Source: Acidimicrobiia bacterium
GTDB taxonomy: Bacteria > Actinomycetota > Acidimicrobiia > Acidimicrobiales > Bin134
Length of the DNA stretch: 64,000 nt
Direction: 5' to 3'
NCBI GenBank assembly: GCA_009842675.1
Contig: VYEX01000081.1
Coordinates: forward strand, 32,503 to 96,502
Below, one piece after another: positions 17,199-26,065 of this stretch. The translations under genes and the position numbers were made by a program. The notes beneath the pieces were generated by a model that worked only from the letters and a program-made list of their open reading frames with translations, was not told the origin of the DNA and ran no database searches. How positions within the stretch are numbered: position 1 is the stretch's first letter; every line of letters begins with the position of its first letter.

Positions 17199-17576
17199 TC
17201 AGTCTAGGCCGGCGGCCCGGAATGCCCGACTGAGCAGCGAGGGCACTTCTCCCACCGCGGCGTCTTCCAAATCATCCTCAACCTCGTCCTCCATTTCTGG
17301 AAGCCGGAAGTCATCAGACGAATCGGTAGAGGCGTCGTCGATCAACACCAATTCGGGCTCGAATTCGGTCTCATCGGCCGGCGGGCGCGAATCCGACAGC
17401 GTCCATCCCAATGGCACCACAATGGCGTCGGCATGGGCCCGGCACAGCGGAACACCGGCGATGCCGGTGTCCTCCTGGATACCGACAATCTGGGCCGACA
17501 GATCCTGGGCATTTATCAGCAGGATTGCGGTAGCACGTTTGTCGCAACACACTCGTGCGCAGAATTTTCCCCGCAT
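17199..17576 (-). CDS. DUF3499-like small actinobacterial protein
   Basis: This protein of about 125 residues begins MRGKFCARVCCDKRATAILL and continues to VPLCRAHADAIVVPLGWTLSD, the pattern of the actinobacterial DUF3499 family: a small cysteine-rich N-terminal core, possibly metal-binding, followed by a Trp/Pro turn. The C-terminal half is strongly acidic (EMEDEVEDDLEDAA). Its function is unknown. An alternative in-frame ATG lies at 17600, but the 17576 start fits the family N-terminus better. It is divergent from the NicX-like gene. Confidence 0.6.
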   Translation of the reverse strand: MRGKFCARVCCDKRATAILLINAQDLSAQIVGIQEDTGIAGVPLCRAHADAIVVPLGWTLSDSRPPADETEFEPELVLIDDASTDSSDDFRLPEMEDEVEDDLEDAAVGEVPSLLSRAFRAAGLD

Positions 17577-17662
17577 ACAAAAGAAAATACCGCCGTTCAC
17601 GCCTGAAATAACGGATACCCCGGTTGCGCCGTCTCCCTAGCTGGCTGTAGATAGGTGAGGAG

Positions 17663-18667
17663 ATGAAGCCAGAATCAGTACACCGCCGGTCCGTTGACAT
17701 CATGGCCCGCCAACTGGAGTTGTGCCGGGCCGCGCCAAGCCGCCCAGCGATGGTGCTGGCTGACGATGCCACTGAACCTGCCCTGCTCGACGCCGCCATA
17801 CATGCGCTGCACCAGGTCGGCACCCTTCCCACATCGGTCTTTGTCGACCAACTGCCTTCTGATGAGCCGAGCGCCGAACCGACGACACCGGACATTGTTG
17901 TCAACCTCTTGAACGGCTACTCCGATGAAGTGGAGTCCTTGGTTCCCTCGAACGCCCGGGTGCTGTCGGTAGTCGCTCACAGCACGGGCGAGCTGCGAGG
18001 AGTGGTGCCCCATGTCGGATTGAGCCGCCGGGTAAAGCGGGGCATGGATCTGCTGGATGCCGGGCAGGAACTGCATGTGGGCGACGACCAGGGAACGAAT
18101 TTGCGGATCGGTCTCAGAGGCGCCCGCCGGTGGATGCACGACGGTCTGGCCACCGTCCCCGGCACAGTTGCTGAGTGGCCTCGGGGAATGATCGGTTCGT
18201 CTTCTGCTGAGGGTACCGCCAGGGGAACCGTGGTCATTTCGCCCGGAGACATCTGGCTGCCGATGGGCTGGTACGCCCGGTCTCCGGTGGTCTTGACCTT
18301 TGAGGGCGGTCGGATGGTGCGCATTGAGGGACCGCAAAGCGAGACCGATGCCATACGAGCCCATCTGGCTTCGGTTGGCTCCCCCTCGGCCTACCGGCTC
18401 GACGCGGTAGAAATCGGCCTGCTGTGGATCGACAGCCCCCGACCGCCGGCACTATTCGAGCCGGGATTCGCCGGTTCATTCGGAGTTGCCGACCGCTATG
18501 GCCATGTGGTGATTGCCACCGGCGATTACCCCACCGTGGGAATCGCCTGCTGTTTGAGGAGCGCCACGGTGGCCGTCGACGAGGTGGCGGCCGTGCGGTC
18601 GGGGCAACCCCAAGGAGACCTCGCACCCGACGTCTACGAACAGGCCGCCCACCGCTTCCCGTTGTAG
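17663..18667 (+). CDS. NicX-like (2,5-dihydroxypyridine dioxygenase / M29-like fold) protein with altered metal site
   Basis: This 334-residue protein resembles the NicX/M29-peptidase-like fold. The best match is SSAEGTARGTVVISPGDIWL plus the following VLTFEGGRMVRIEG, which parallels the family SAEGTLVLDVGDI and ITLEIEKGFI segments. NicX opens the ring of 2,5-dihydroxypyridine with iron held by two histidines and an aspartate. Where those should be, this protein reads AVEIGLLW (Glu for the first His) and VGIACCLRSATVAVD (no HxD). It may therefore not be a metal dioxygenase at all. It lies beside amidohydrolases and a P450, which fits ring catabolism, but the role is open. Confidence 0.5.
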   Translation: MKPESVHRRSVDIMARQLELCRAAPSRPAMVLADDATEPALLDAAIHALHQVGTLPTSVFVDQLPSDEPSAEPTTPDIVVNLLNGYSDEVESLVPSNARVLSVVAHSTGELRGVVPHVGLSRRVKRGMDLLDAGQELHVGDDQGTNLRIGLRGARRWMHDGLATVPGTVAEWPRGMIGSSSAEGTARGTVVISPGDIWLPMGWYARSPVVLTFEGGRMVRIEGPQSETDAIRAHLASVGSPSAYRLDAVEIGLLWIDSPRPPALFEPGFAGSFGVADRYGHVVIATGDYPTVGIACCLRSATVAVDEVAAVRSGQPQGDLAPDVYEQAAHRFPL

Positions 18668-18737
18668 TGGTTGGCCCCCGGGGCCATTGCCCTTTCGAGA
18701 GGTCACCTGATCGGCCATCCCTGTAGTGTCCCAGCGC

Positions 18738-19670
18738 ATGGAGATGCGCAGCATTGGAAACCTGTCGGCCTCGGTGATCGGGCTGGGGTGCAACAACTTC
18801 GGTATGACCATTGACGCCGATGCCACCCAGACCGTGGTCGATGCCGCAATTGACGCCGGAATCAACTACTTCGACACCGCTGATTTGTATGGTCGGGGCA
18901 AGTCCGAAGAGTTCCTCGGTGCTGCTCTGGGCAGCCGGCGCGACCAGGTGATTGTGGCCACCAAGTTCGGGCACCCCGGTGCCCTCCCCGAGGGGCAGAA
19001 GGGCGGCGACCCGACCTGGATCCGCCAAGCCATCGAGGCCAGCTTGGCTCGGCTCAACACCGATCGCATCGATCACTACCAGCTTCACATGCCTGACACG
19101 GACACTCCCCAAGCAGAAACGTTGGGCACCCTGCAAGAACTGGTGGATGAGGGCAAGGTCTTGGAGATCGGGTGCTCCAACTTCAGTGCCGAGCAGATCG
19201 ACGAGTCGAAGCTCGCGGCGGCGCAGGCCGAAGCAGGCAACTACGCCAGCGTGCAGAACCACTACTCGGTGTTGACCCGCGACGTAGAGGATGAAGGCGT
19301 GGCCGATGCCTGCGAGCGCACCGGGATGACGGTGGTTCCCTACTTCCCCCTGGAGTCCGGGCTGCTCACCGGCAAGTACTCGGGGATGAGCCCCCCTGAG
19401 GGAACACGCCTGTCAATGTGGAAGGGCGAGATGCGGGACATGTTCTTGAGCGAAGACAACCTGGCCGCGGTGGATCGGCTCACCAGCTATGCCGCCGACT
19501 CGGGCCACAGCATTCTGGAACTGGCCATCGGGTGGCTGGTGTCCAACCCGGCGGTGGCCACGGTTATCTGCGGCGCTACCAAGCCCTCTCAGGTGGCCTC
19601 CAACGTTGCTGCCGCCAACTGGGCAATGTCACCTGCTCAGCGATCCGAGATCGCCGCGCTGGCCTCATAG
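18738..19670 (+). CDS. Aldo/keto reductase family protein
   Basis: The roughly 310-residue product begins MEMRSIGNLSASVIGLGCNNFG and has the AKR tetrad context: YFDTADLYGRGKSEE (Asp, Tyr), VIVATKFG (Lys) and IDHYQLHMPD (His). SNPAVATVICGATKPSQVASN forms the C-terminal cofactor loop. It should reduce carbonyls with NAD(P)H in the cytoplasm. In-frame starts at 18726 (GTG), 18738 and 18744 (ATG) are all possible; none has a strong ribosome site. Its 3-prime end overlaps the convergent sugar-phosphate mutase by 34 bp. Confidence 0.85.
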   Translation: MEMRSIGNLSASVIGLGCNNFGMTIDADATQTVVDAAIDAGINYFDTADLYGRGKSEEFLGAALGSRRDQVIVATKFGHPGALPEGQKGGDPTWIRQAIEASLARLNTDRIDHYQLHMPDTDTPQAETLGTLQELVDEGKVLEIGCSNFSAEQIDESKLAAAQAEAGNYASVQNHYSVLTRDVEDEGVADACERTGMTVVPYFPLESGLLTGKYSGMSPPEGTRLSMWKGEMRDMFLSEDNLAAVDRLTSYAADSGHSILELAIGWLVSNPAVATVICGATKPSQVASNVAAANWAMSPAQRSEIAALAS

Positions 19671-21280
19671 ATCAACTCTCGAACCGCCTCGCTCAAAGTA
19701 ATGAGGGGGTCGGGGAATGTAATGTCGCCGACCACTTCGATATAGCCCTTGATCTGGGGCTCGGTGCCGCTAGGGCGCAGCGAAACCCGGCTGCCGTCGG
19801 CCAGATCGAACCGGAGCACATCGGCCGGGTACAGCCCGCCGACCCCGTGTCGAAAGTCGGTTGTCTCGACGACCTCGACGCTGCCGAACCGGTGGGGCAG
19901 CCTGTCCCGAATCACCCCCATCACCTCTGAGCCTGCCCGCCCGTCCAGCTCCACACTCACCTGATCTGTGCGGTGGAGGCCGAATTCGTCCATCAGCTCA
20001 CCAAGCCGCTCAATAGGAGTTCGCCCATCCTCCATCGCCAGCGCACGGCACAAAGCCACAAACTGCACCGCCGCGCTGATGCCGTCTTTGTCCCGTACTT
20101 GATCGCTGCAGGCGAAGCCCAGCGCCTCTTCGTACCCGAATACCAGCCTCCAATCCAGGCCGTCGTCGCGGGGCTCGAGATTGTCGGCCGCCCGGGCGAT
20201 CCACTTGAACCCGGTCAGCGTCTCCACGTGGGTGGCCCCCCGGGCCTCCGCGATCCGACCCACCAGCCGGCCTGACACGATGCTGTTGGCCACCACTCGC
20301 TCGGTTCCGCCGGGATTGGTCCGAAGCATCCAGTCGCACAGCAGGGCACCGATCTCATCACCGGTCAAGATGCGCCATTCGTTGCCGTAGGCCCAGACGA
20401 CGGCAGCCAGGCGATCGGCGTCAGGGTCTGTGGCCAACGCCAGCGGCGTGTCGATCTGCTCAGCCCGGCGGATGAGCTTGGCCAGGGTGTCGTGATCCTC
20501 CGGGTTGGGCGATACCACGTTGCGAAACAGCGGGTCGGGCTCGGCCTCGTCTTCCACCACAAACGGGCGCCCATTGTTGATGGAATCGAGGGCCCGGCTC
20601 AATAGGGGCAGACCGACTCCTTGGAGCGGGGTGTAGGCCAGAGGGTGAAACGGCCCACGGATGGCCACATTGGACAAGATGGCGGTCAAGTATTCGACGC
20701 TCACATCGGCCTCCTCCCTCGTTGCCGACGGCAATTCCCGAGGGGGCAGCGGCTGGGAGGCCATGTCCTCTTCGATGGCTTGGTCATGAGGCGGAATGAT
20801 CTGGGCTCCGTCGCCCAGATACACCTTGACGCCGTTGTCGCCAGCAGGGTTGTGACTGGCGGTGACCATCACGCCGGCGTCGGCCCCGAGATGGTCCACG
20901 GCAAAGGCCAGTACCGGGGTGGGTGCCTTCGGGGTCAGCATCACGGGGTGGCAACCGGCAGCCGCAAGCACCGAAGCCACGTCGTCGGCGAACACTTCGG
21001 AGTTCTGGCGGGCGTCATAGCCGACCACTACCTTGGCGCCCGAGCCAATATGGCCAGCCAAGGCCGCCGCAGTCTGGCGGACCACCACCCGGTTCATGCG
21101 GTTGGGGCCCGCACCCATCGGGCCTCGGATGCCGGCGGTGCCGAAGCGGAGCCGGTCGCCGAAGCGGTCGTCGATACCCGCTTGGTCGCCGGTCTTGATG
21201 AGCAGCTCCAGTTCGGTCCGAGTAACTGGGTCGGGATCGGCGGCCAGCCACTCCTCGGGGGTGGGGACCTGGGCGTTCAC
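19637..21280 (-). CDS. Phosphohexo/pentomutase (phosphoglucomutase/phosphomannomutase, PGM2-like)
   Basis: This 547-residue protein has all four domains of the alpha-D-phosphohexomutase family: the phosphoserine loop MVTASHNPAGDNGVKVY, the metal loop ATDPDADRLAAV, the sugar loop GYEEALGF and the phosphate-binding RPSGTEPQIKGY. Length and domain arrangement fit the PGM2 branch, which includes phosphopentomutases. It starts at a GTG that overlaps the purine nucleoside phosphorylase stop (GTGA). That coupling suggests it converts the pentose 1-phosphate released by the phosphorylase to the 5-phosphate, although glucose or mannose phosphates are also possible. It is the last gene of the operon. 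Confidence 0.9.
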   Translation of the reverse strand: MNAQVPTPEEWLAADPDPVTRTELELLIKTGDQAGIDDRFGDRLRFGTAGIRGPMGAGPNRMNRVVVRQTAAALAGHIGSGAKVVVGYDARQNSEVFADDVASVLAAAGCHPVMLTPKAPTPVLAFAVDHLGADAGVMVTASHNPAGDNGVKVYLGDGAQIIPPHDQAIEEDMASQPLPPRELPSATREEADVSVEYLTAILSNVAIRGPFHPLAYTPLQGVGLPLLSRALDSINNGRPFVVEDEAEPDPLFRNVVSPNPEDHDTLAKLIRRAEQIDTPLALATDPDADRLAAVVWAYGNEWRILTGDEIGALLCDWMLRTNPGGTERVVANSIVSGRLVGRIAEARGATHVETLTGFKWIARAADNLEPRDDGLDWRLVFGYEEALGFACSDQVRDKDGISAAVQFVALCRALAMEDGRTPIERLGELMDEFGLHRTDQVSVELDGRAGSEVMGVIRDRLPHRFGSVEVVETTDFRHGVGGLYPADVLRFDLADGSRVSLRPSGTEPQIKGYIEVVGDITFPDPLITLSEAVRELIYEASAAISDR

Positions 21281-22086
21281 AGCACCTTGATGACGGTGCT
21301 CAACACTTCGGTAACCCGGCCCTGAGCGGCTTGGCCCGCGTCCAACACTTCCTGGTGGTCGAGCTCACCCCCCATGCCCGCGGCCGCGTTGGTTACCAGC
21401 GATACGCCAGCCACCTCGGCCCCCAGATGGCGCACGGCAATGGCCTCTAGCACCGTGGACATGCCCACCAAGTCGGCGCCCATGCGGGCCAGCATGGTTA
21501 TTTCCGCCGGGGTCTCGAAGTGCGGTCCCACCAGTCCGGCGTACACCCCCTCGCCCACCGACGGGTCGATGACACGCACCGCCTCGCGGATGCGCGATGA
21601 GTACAGGTCGGTCAGGTCGGTGAATCGGATGGCGTAGCCCTCGGGCGGTGCCGGGCCGAACAGTGGGGACTGTCCGGTGAGGTTGATGTGGTCGCTGATC
21701 AGCACCGGTTGGCCCACGCCGAACGCCGGGTTCATACAACCGGCCGCATTGGTGAGAACCACCGTGGAGCATCCCGCGGCCACCGCGGCCCGCACGCCGT
21801 GGACCACATCGGCGGGCGAATGGCCCTCATAGAGATGGACCCGGCCCGCCATTACCAGCACGCGCCGGTTGGCCACATTCACCGCGCTGAGTGTGCCTCC
21901 GTGGCCGGGCACCGACGGCGGATGGAAGCCGGAGATGGTCTCAGCAGCCACCGCGGCATCAACGGTGCCCAGATCTTGGGCAACCTCGGCCCAGCCCGAG
22001 CCCAATACCACCGCAGCGTCGAAGTGGCTCCCCAACTGCTCAATGAGCTGGGCTCCGGCCTGCTCAGCTCGCTCGAATGGGTTCAT
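21277..22086 (-). CDS. punA: Purine nucleoside phosphorylase
   Basis: This 269-residue protein matches the trimeric (class I) purine nucleoside phosphorylase family: VVLGSGWAEVAQDLG (phosphate site), AGRVHLYEGHSPADVVHGVR, TNAAGCMNPAFGVGQPVLIS, VGPHFETPAEITMLARMGAD and GMSTVLEAIAVRHLGAEVAG with TNAAAGM. It cleaves purine nucleosides with phosphate to base and (deoxy)ribose 1-phosphate. A longer frame upstream to 22233 has no family similarity, so the ATG at 22086 is chosen. It is coupled to the downstream mutase and follows the PfkB kinase gene after 56 bp. Confidence 0.92.
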   Translation of the reverse strand: MNPFERAEQAGAQLIEQLGSHFDAAVVLGSGWAEVAQDLGTVDAAVAAETISGFHPPSVPGHGGTLSAVNVANRRVLVMAGRVHLYEGHSPADVVHGVRAAVAAGCSTVVLTNAAGCMNPAFGVGQPVLISDHINLTGQSPLFGPAPPEGYAIRFTDLTDLYSSRIREAVRVIDPSVGEGVYAGLVGPHFETPAEITMLARMGADLVGMSTVLEAIAVRHLGAEVAGVSLVTNAAAGMGGELDHQEVLDAGQAAQGRVTEVLSTVIKVL

Positions 22087-22142
22087 GTCCTGATGGTAGG
22101 TGGCGCCGGTGACACTTCCCGCACCACCATCGAGGGGAGGCG

Positions 22143-23138
22143 CTAGCCAGCCAAATGGGCCAGCGATCCAGTGGGGCGGGCGCCGAACTGGCTGATGGTC
22201 TCGGTGGCGGCCAGAGAGCCCAGCCATCCGCACTGGGCCAGGTCCATTCCCTGGGTCCAGCCGTAGAGAAATCCAGAGGCATACAGGTCCCCCGCCCCGG
22301 TGGTGTCCACCACCTTGGGCGGCGAAGAAGGCGGCACCTCGATGATCTCATCAGGGGTGACCAATACCGAGCCTCCTTCGCCCCGGGTCAGAGCGGCCAC
22401 CGCGCACCGCCCCTGCACCGCGGCTATCGCGGCTTCGAAATCGTCGCCCGTCTCGTACAGGGTGCAGATCTCATGCTCGTTTCCGAACAGCAGGTCGATG
22501 GGGCCGTCCACCAAGTCGAGCCACTCCTGGTGGTGGCGCTCCACACAGAAGCTGTCCGACAACGTGAACGAGATGGTCCCCCCGGAGGCCGAGCAGATCG
22601 AGATGGCCTTGCGGATGGCCTCCTTGGTGATGTCCACGTCCCATATGTAGCCCTCGCAATACAGCACCTGGGCCGCCCCCACCAGGTCGGGGTCGATGTC
22701 GTCGGGGTGCAGCTCGGTGCTGGCCCCCAGGTAGGTGTTCATGGTCCGGGCCGCATCGGGGGTGACGATGATCAAGCATCGGGCGGTGGGCGGCCCCGCG
22801 GTGGCTGGGGCCACCTCGAAGCGCACCCCCAGCGCCCGTATGTCGTGGGCGAACACCTCGCCGAGCTGGTCGTCGCGCACCTTGCCGATGTAGCCCACCT
22901 GCCCCCCGAACGAGGCCACCCCGGCCACCGTGTTGGCCGCCGAGCCCCCCGATGTCTCAATGGCCGGAGCCATGGCACCATAGAGCTGTTCAGCCCGGTC
23001 AGCGTCGATCAACGTCATCGCTCCTTTGACCAGGCCATGAGCGTCAATGAAATCGTGCTCCTCGGTGCTGATCACATCGACCATGGCGTTGCCGATCCCG
23101 ACTACGGCCAACTCGCCCACTCCGCTTTTCCCAACCAC
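22143..23138 (-). CDS. PfkB/ribokinase family kinase (adenosine kinase-like)
   Basis: This 331-residue protein has the two PfkB signatures: TSGGSAANTVAGVASFGG near residue 65 and the catalytic/anion-hole motif VVDTTGAGDLYASGFLYGW near the C-terminus. The overall pattern (VVGIGNAMVDVI, GNEHEICTLYE) is that of adenosine kinase-like proteins. With a purine nucleoside phosphorylase in the same operon, nucleoside phosphorylation is likely, though other sugars cannot be ruled out. The GTG start overlaps the stop of the upstream aldo/keto reductase by one base. Confidence 0.85.
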   Translation of the reverse strand: MVGKSGVGELAVVGIGNAMVDVISTEEHDFIDAHGLVKGAMTLIDADRAEQLYGAMAPAIETSGGSAANTVAGVASFGGQVGYIGKVRDDQLGEVFAHDIRALGVRFEVAPATAGPPTARCLIIVTPDAARTMNTYLGASTELHPDDIDPDLVGAAQVLYCEGYIWDVDITKEAIRKAISICSASGGTISFTLSDSFCVERHHQEWLDLVDGPIDLLFGNEHEICTLYETGDDFEAAIAAVQGRCAVAALTRGEGGSVLVTPDEIIEVPPSSPPKVVDTTGAGDLYASGFLYGWTQGMDLAQCGWLGSLAATETISQFGARPTGSLAHLAG

Positions 23139-24106
23139 TAGCCGGAGAAGATGTAATCGAGGTCGGCGTCAGCCAGAACCGTGCCCTCAGCGGCAATGTT
23201 CTCATCCACTTCTTCCACCGTGGCATTGGCCACGATGACCAGAGGATTGAAGTCGGCGTGGAGGGCCCAGGCCAGCGCTATTTGGCTGAGGCTCAGGCCG
23301 AGTCGGCGGCCCACCTCGGCAGCCCGCTCTCGCCGAGCCCAGTTTTTGTCGTTGAAGTAGCAGCGGGCGGTGTCGGCGATGAATCCCTCGGCGGCTTCCA
23401 ACTCAGCCCGGCTGATCCGCTCGCTCAAGAACCCTCCGGCCAGCGACGACCAGGCGACCACCGCCACATCTCGTTGGCGATGCCACTGCCGGTCGGCTTC
23501 CCGTTCGGGTCCGGTGAGGGTGACCACATCGGGCCAAGGATCATCGAGCTGGTCGGCAAGGCTGTAGTGGGCGCTGTTGGCCACCGGGCCTCTCAAATCA
23601 TGGGTGGCGGCATAGTCCAACGCCGCTCCAATGCGAGCCGTCGTCCAATTCGACACCCCCCACGCCCCGATGTGGCCCCGGTCGATGGCGGCGTTGACGG
23701 CCTCGACCAGAATGCCGATCTCGACATCTGGATCGTCGCGGTGGAACATCCAGAGGTCGAGCCGATCGATGCCGATCTGCTGGCGCGACTTGTCGATGTC
23801 TTCGACGATGGCGTCGGGACTTACTCGGGATCCCCAGTCGGAAATATCAGGATGGCACCCCTTGGCGATCACGACGATGTCTTCGCAACCACCCCGATGG
23901 CTGATCCACCGGCCGAGCATGGCGTCCACGCTTATGTCGCCGAAGGCGTAGTTGACTGCGGTGTCGAATGCAGTGATTCCCCCCTCAACCGCGGCATCGA
24001 GCATTTCCAGGCGGGTCTCCTCGTCGAGAGCGAACAGGCTGATCGCCCCTTGGACCACTCGGCTAACAGGAGCATCTACACCGGGAAGTTCGACGTACTG
24101 CATCAT
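23138..24106 (-). CDS. Aldo/keto reductase family protein
   Basis: This 322-residue protein has the AKR fold: AFDTAVNYAFGDISVDAMLG (Asp and Tyr), IVVIAKGCHPD (Lys), LDLWMFHRDDP (His), GAWGVSNW and a C-terminal region NPLVIVANATVEEVDENIAA. It is a distant relative of the AKR at 18.7 kb. It is coupled on both sides, by an ATGA overlap with the upstream Gfo/Idh/MocA gene and a one-base overlap with the downstream kinase. Placement with a sugar oxidoreductase suggests carbohydrate or inositol metabolism. Confidence 0.85.
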   Translation of the reverse strand: MMQYVELPGVDAPVSRVVQGAISLFALDEETRLEMLDAAVEGGITAFDTAVNYAFGDISVDAMLGRWISHRGGCEDIVVIAKGCHPDISDWGSRVSPDAIVEDIDKSRQQIGIDRLDLWMFHRDDPDVEIGILVEAVNAAIDRGHIGAWGVSNWTTARIGAALDYAATHDLRGPVANSAHYSLADQLDDPWPDVVTLTGPEREADRQWHRQRDVAVVAWSSLAGGFLSERISRAELEAAEGFIADTARCYFNDKNWARRERAAEVGRRLGLSLSQIALAWALHADFNPLVIVANATVEEVDENIAAEGTVLADADLDYIFSG

Positions 24107-25104
24107 GAATCGCCTTCTTCAAAGGGGTAGACGACTCCGAGTTTGCCTCGGATCTCATCGCACAAGCCGGCCATCTCCAAAGTCAAAGACAGCGGCATGT
24201 GCTCGCTCTCGGTACGCCCGGCCCGCACGCCGTCGACCACCTCTTGGATCTCGTATTCGAACCCATTGGCCCGATGGGGGATCTCCTCGACTTCCTCTTC
24301 GCCCCCGGCCCGCAAGATGGCCCGATCGGCGGCAAAGAAGACCGGGATCTCAATCGACCCGGCAGTGCCGTAGATCATTGCGCTGAAGTCAAGGTTGGCC
24401 ACGGTGGCACAGCCCAACTGGGCCAGACCTCCGCCGGGGTACGACGCGGCAATGGAGACGATTTCGTCCACGCCGGTTTCGCCCACCCTGCCGACCACCC
24501 CATACTCCGAGGGATGGGATCCGTAGAGCCAATGGGCGATGGTCAAAGGGTAAACCCCGACGTCGAGCAGGCTTCCCCCGGCGAGGTCGGGATTGAACAG
24601 CCGGTGCTCAGGCATCACCGGGGCGGCGAAGCCGAATGCAGCCGTCACCAGCTGCACATGGCCGATGCGCCCGTCGTCGACCCAGCGGCGCACCACCTCA
24701 TAGATGGGCAGAAACCGGGTCCACATCGCCTCCATGGCGAACACGCCCGCATCCCGAGCGGCGTCCACAATCCGAGTAGCGCCCTCCAGGTTGGGCGCGA
24801 GCGGCTTCTCCACCAGCACCGCCACTCCTGCATCAACGCAGGCCAAGGCCGCCTCAACATGGGACGGGTGGGGTGTGCATATATACACCGCATCGAGCTG
24901 TTCGGCATCCAGCATCTCGCCCACCGACCCGTAGCTCGCGGCGATGCCGCGGTCTTGGGCGAAAGCGCTGGCCCGACCGCTGTCCCTGCCTGCGACCGCG
25001 TCAATATGGGCACCTTCCACAACTTCCATTGCCGACAGAAACTGCCCGGAGATGTGGCCGTGGCCGACCATGCCAAACCGAATGTCGTCTGCCTCGGCCA
25101 CCAT
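24103..25104 (-). CDS. Gfo/Idh/MocA family NAD(P)-dependent oxidoreductase
   Basis: This 333-residue protein has an N-terminal Rossmann domain (IRFGMVGHGHISGQFLSAM), AVYICTPHPSHVEAALACVD, the family EKP motif in VLVEKPLAPNLEGATRIVD and a C-terminal Gfo/Idh/MocA domain (GGSLLDVGVYPLTIAHWLYG). Such enzymes oxidise or reduce sugars, inositols or trans-dihydrodiols. It is the first gene of the five-gene minus-strand operon reaching to 19637. The upstream 117-bp gap to the PhyH gene must hold divergent promoters. Confidence 0.88.
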   Translation of the reverse strand: MVAEADDIRFGMVGHGHISGQFLSAMEVVEGAHIDAVAGRDSGRASAFAQDRGIAASYGSVGEMLDAEQLDAVYICTPHPSHVEAALACVDAGVAVLVEKPLAPNLEGATRIVDAARDAGVFAMEAMWTRFLPIYEVVRRWVDDGRIGHVQLVTAAFGFAAPVMPEHRLFNPDLAGGSLLDVGVYPLTIAHWLYGSHPSEYGVVGRVGETGVDEIVSIAASYPGGGLAQLGCATVANLDFSAMIYGTAGSIEIPVFFAADRAILRAGGEEEVEEIPHRANGFEYEIQEVVDGVRAGRTESEHMPLSLTLEMAGLCDEIRGKLGVVYPFEEGDS

Positions 25105-25221
25105 TGCCTCCTTGAACCCAGCGAGGTCCGAGGCTAACGGACACCATTTGGCAGGGCATTACTGAGGCAGAACCCCTCCGCTACTGTGCTTTTGTCCAGT
25201 CCGCTTCAGGGAACCGCGTTC

Positions 25222-26040
25222 ATGAGCGACCGAATCGACGGCGACGAATACCAAGTATCCGACGAAGAGAAGGCATACTTCGCCGAGTACGGCTATGTGC
25301 ATCTGCGGGGACTCTTGACCGACGACGAGGTCGGCGAGCTCGAGACCACCTACGACCGGTTCCTGCGCCGAGAGATCGAGGTGCCAGGCAAGGACTACTG
25401 CGACATGGCCGGCGACTACGGCAGGAACCCCGAGGACTTCTCGATCATCAACGTCATGCTCCCCCGGCGCTACTACCCGGCCTGGCAGGGCAACATCTTC
25501 GAGCGGCGGGCGGCGTCAGCGGCTCGCCAACTGTGCGGCGACGGGATGGCCATCGACTACGACCAGATCTTGGCCAAACAGCCGTACAAGGAAGACGCTG
25601 TGTTCGCCTGGCACCAGGACATGGCCTACTGGCCTGAAACCCCCGACACCCGCACGGCCACGTTTTGGCTGGCCATCGACGACTCCACAATCGCCAACGG
25701 CTGCATGCGCTTCGTGCCCGCCACCAACCGGGAGGAGACGCTGCGGCCCCACACCCCCCAATACGGCGACCGGGGCGAATCCCACGCCTTGGGCACCGAT
25801 CTGCAGGTCGGCGACCAGCCAGTCCCTGTGCCCATCAGCCGGGGCGACGTGACCGTGCACAACGAGCGGGTTATGCACGGCTCGGGCGGCAATTCCACCG
25901 CCGGGTTCCGCCGGGCCTACGTCATCGCCTTCCGTGCCGAGGAAACCGTGGCGATCGAGCGCCAACTCGGCTTCACCCACAGCCACAACGACAGCGGCGA
26001 AGTGCTCGACCAGGTCGGCGTCGAAGGCCAAACCCGCTGA
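25222..26040 (+). CDS. Phytanoyl-CoA dioxygenase (PhyH) family Fe(II)/2-oxoglutarate oxygenase
   Basis: This 272-residue protein has the PhyH pattern: YGYVHLRGLLTDDEVGELET at the N-terminus, FAWHQDMAYWPE giving the HxD iron ligands, VHNERVMHGSGGN giving the distal His and RRAYVIAFRAEE with the 2-oxoglutarate Arg. It should hydroxylate an organic substrate; the family includes many enzymes of secondary metabolism besides phytanoyl-CoA hydroxylase. The ATG at 25222 is preferred over an in-frame upstream codon at 25186, because similarity begins after it. It is convergent with the GH3 gene, 25 bp apart. Confidence 0.88.
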   Translation: MSDRIDGDEYQVSDEEKAYFAEYGYVHLRGLLTDDEVGELETTYDRFLRREIEVPGKDYCDMAGDYGRNPEDFSIINVMLPRRYYPAWQGNIFERRAASAARQLCGDGMAIDYDQILAKQPYKEDAVFAWHQDMAYWPETPDTRTATFWLAIDDSTIANGCMRFVPATNREETLRPHTPQYGDRGESHALGTDLQVGDQPVPVPISRGDVTVHNERVMHGSGGNSTAGFRRAYVIAFRAEETVAIERQLGFTHSHNDSGEVLDQVGVEGQTR

Positions 26041-26065
26041 TCAGGTTTAACCCGCCGCAATCTGG

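Noticed and set aside
18673..18685. GGCCCCCGGGGCC palindrome after the NicX-like gene
   Set aside because: Arms are separated by only one base and there is no T-run. It is too G/C-biased to call an operator or terminator in this genome.
22155..23141. Long plus-strand open frame opposite the PfkB kinase gene
   Set aside because: Antisense shadow. The kinase on the other strand has both family signatures.
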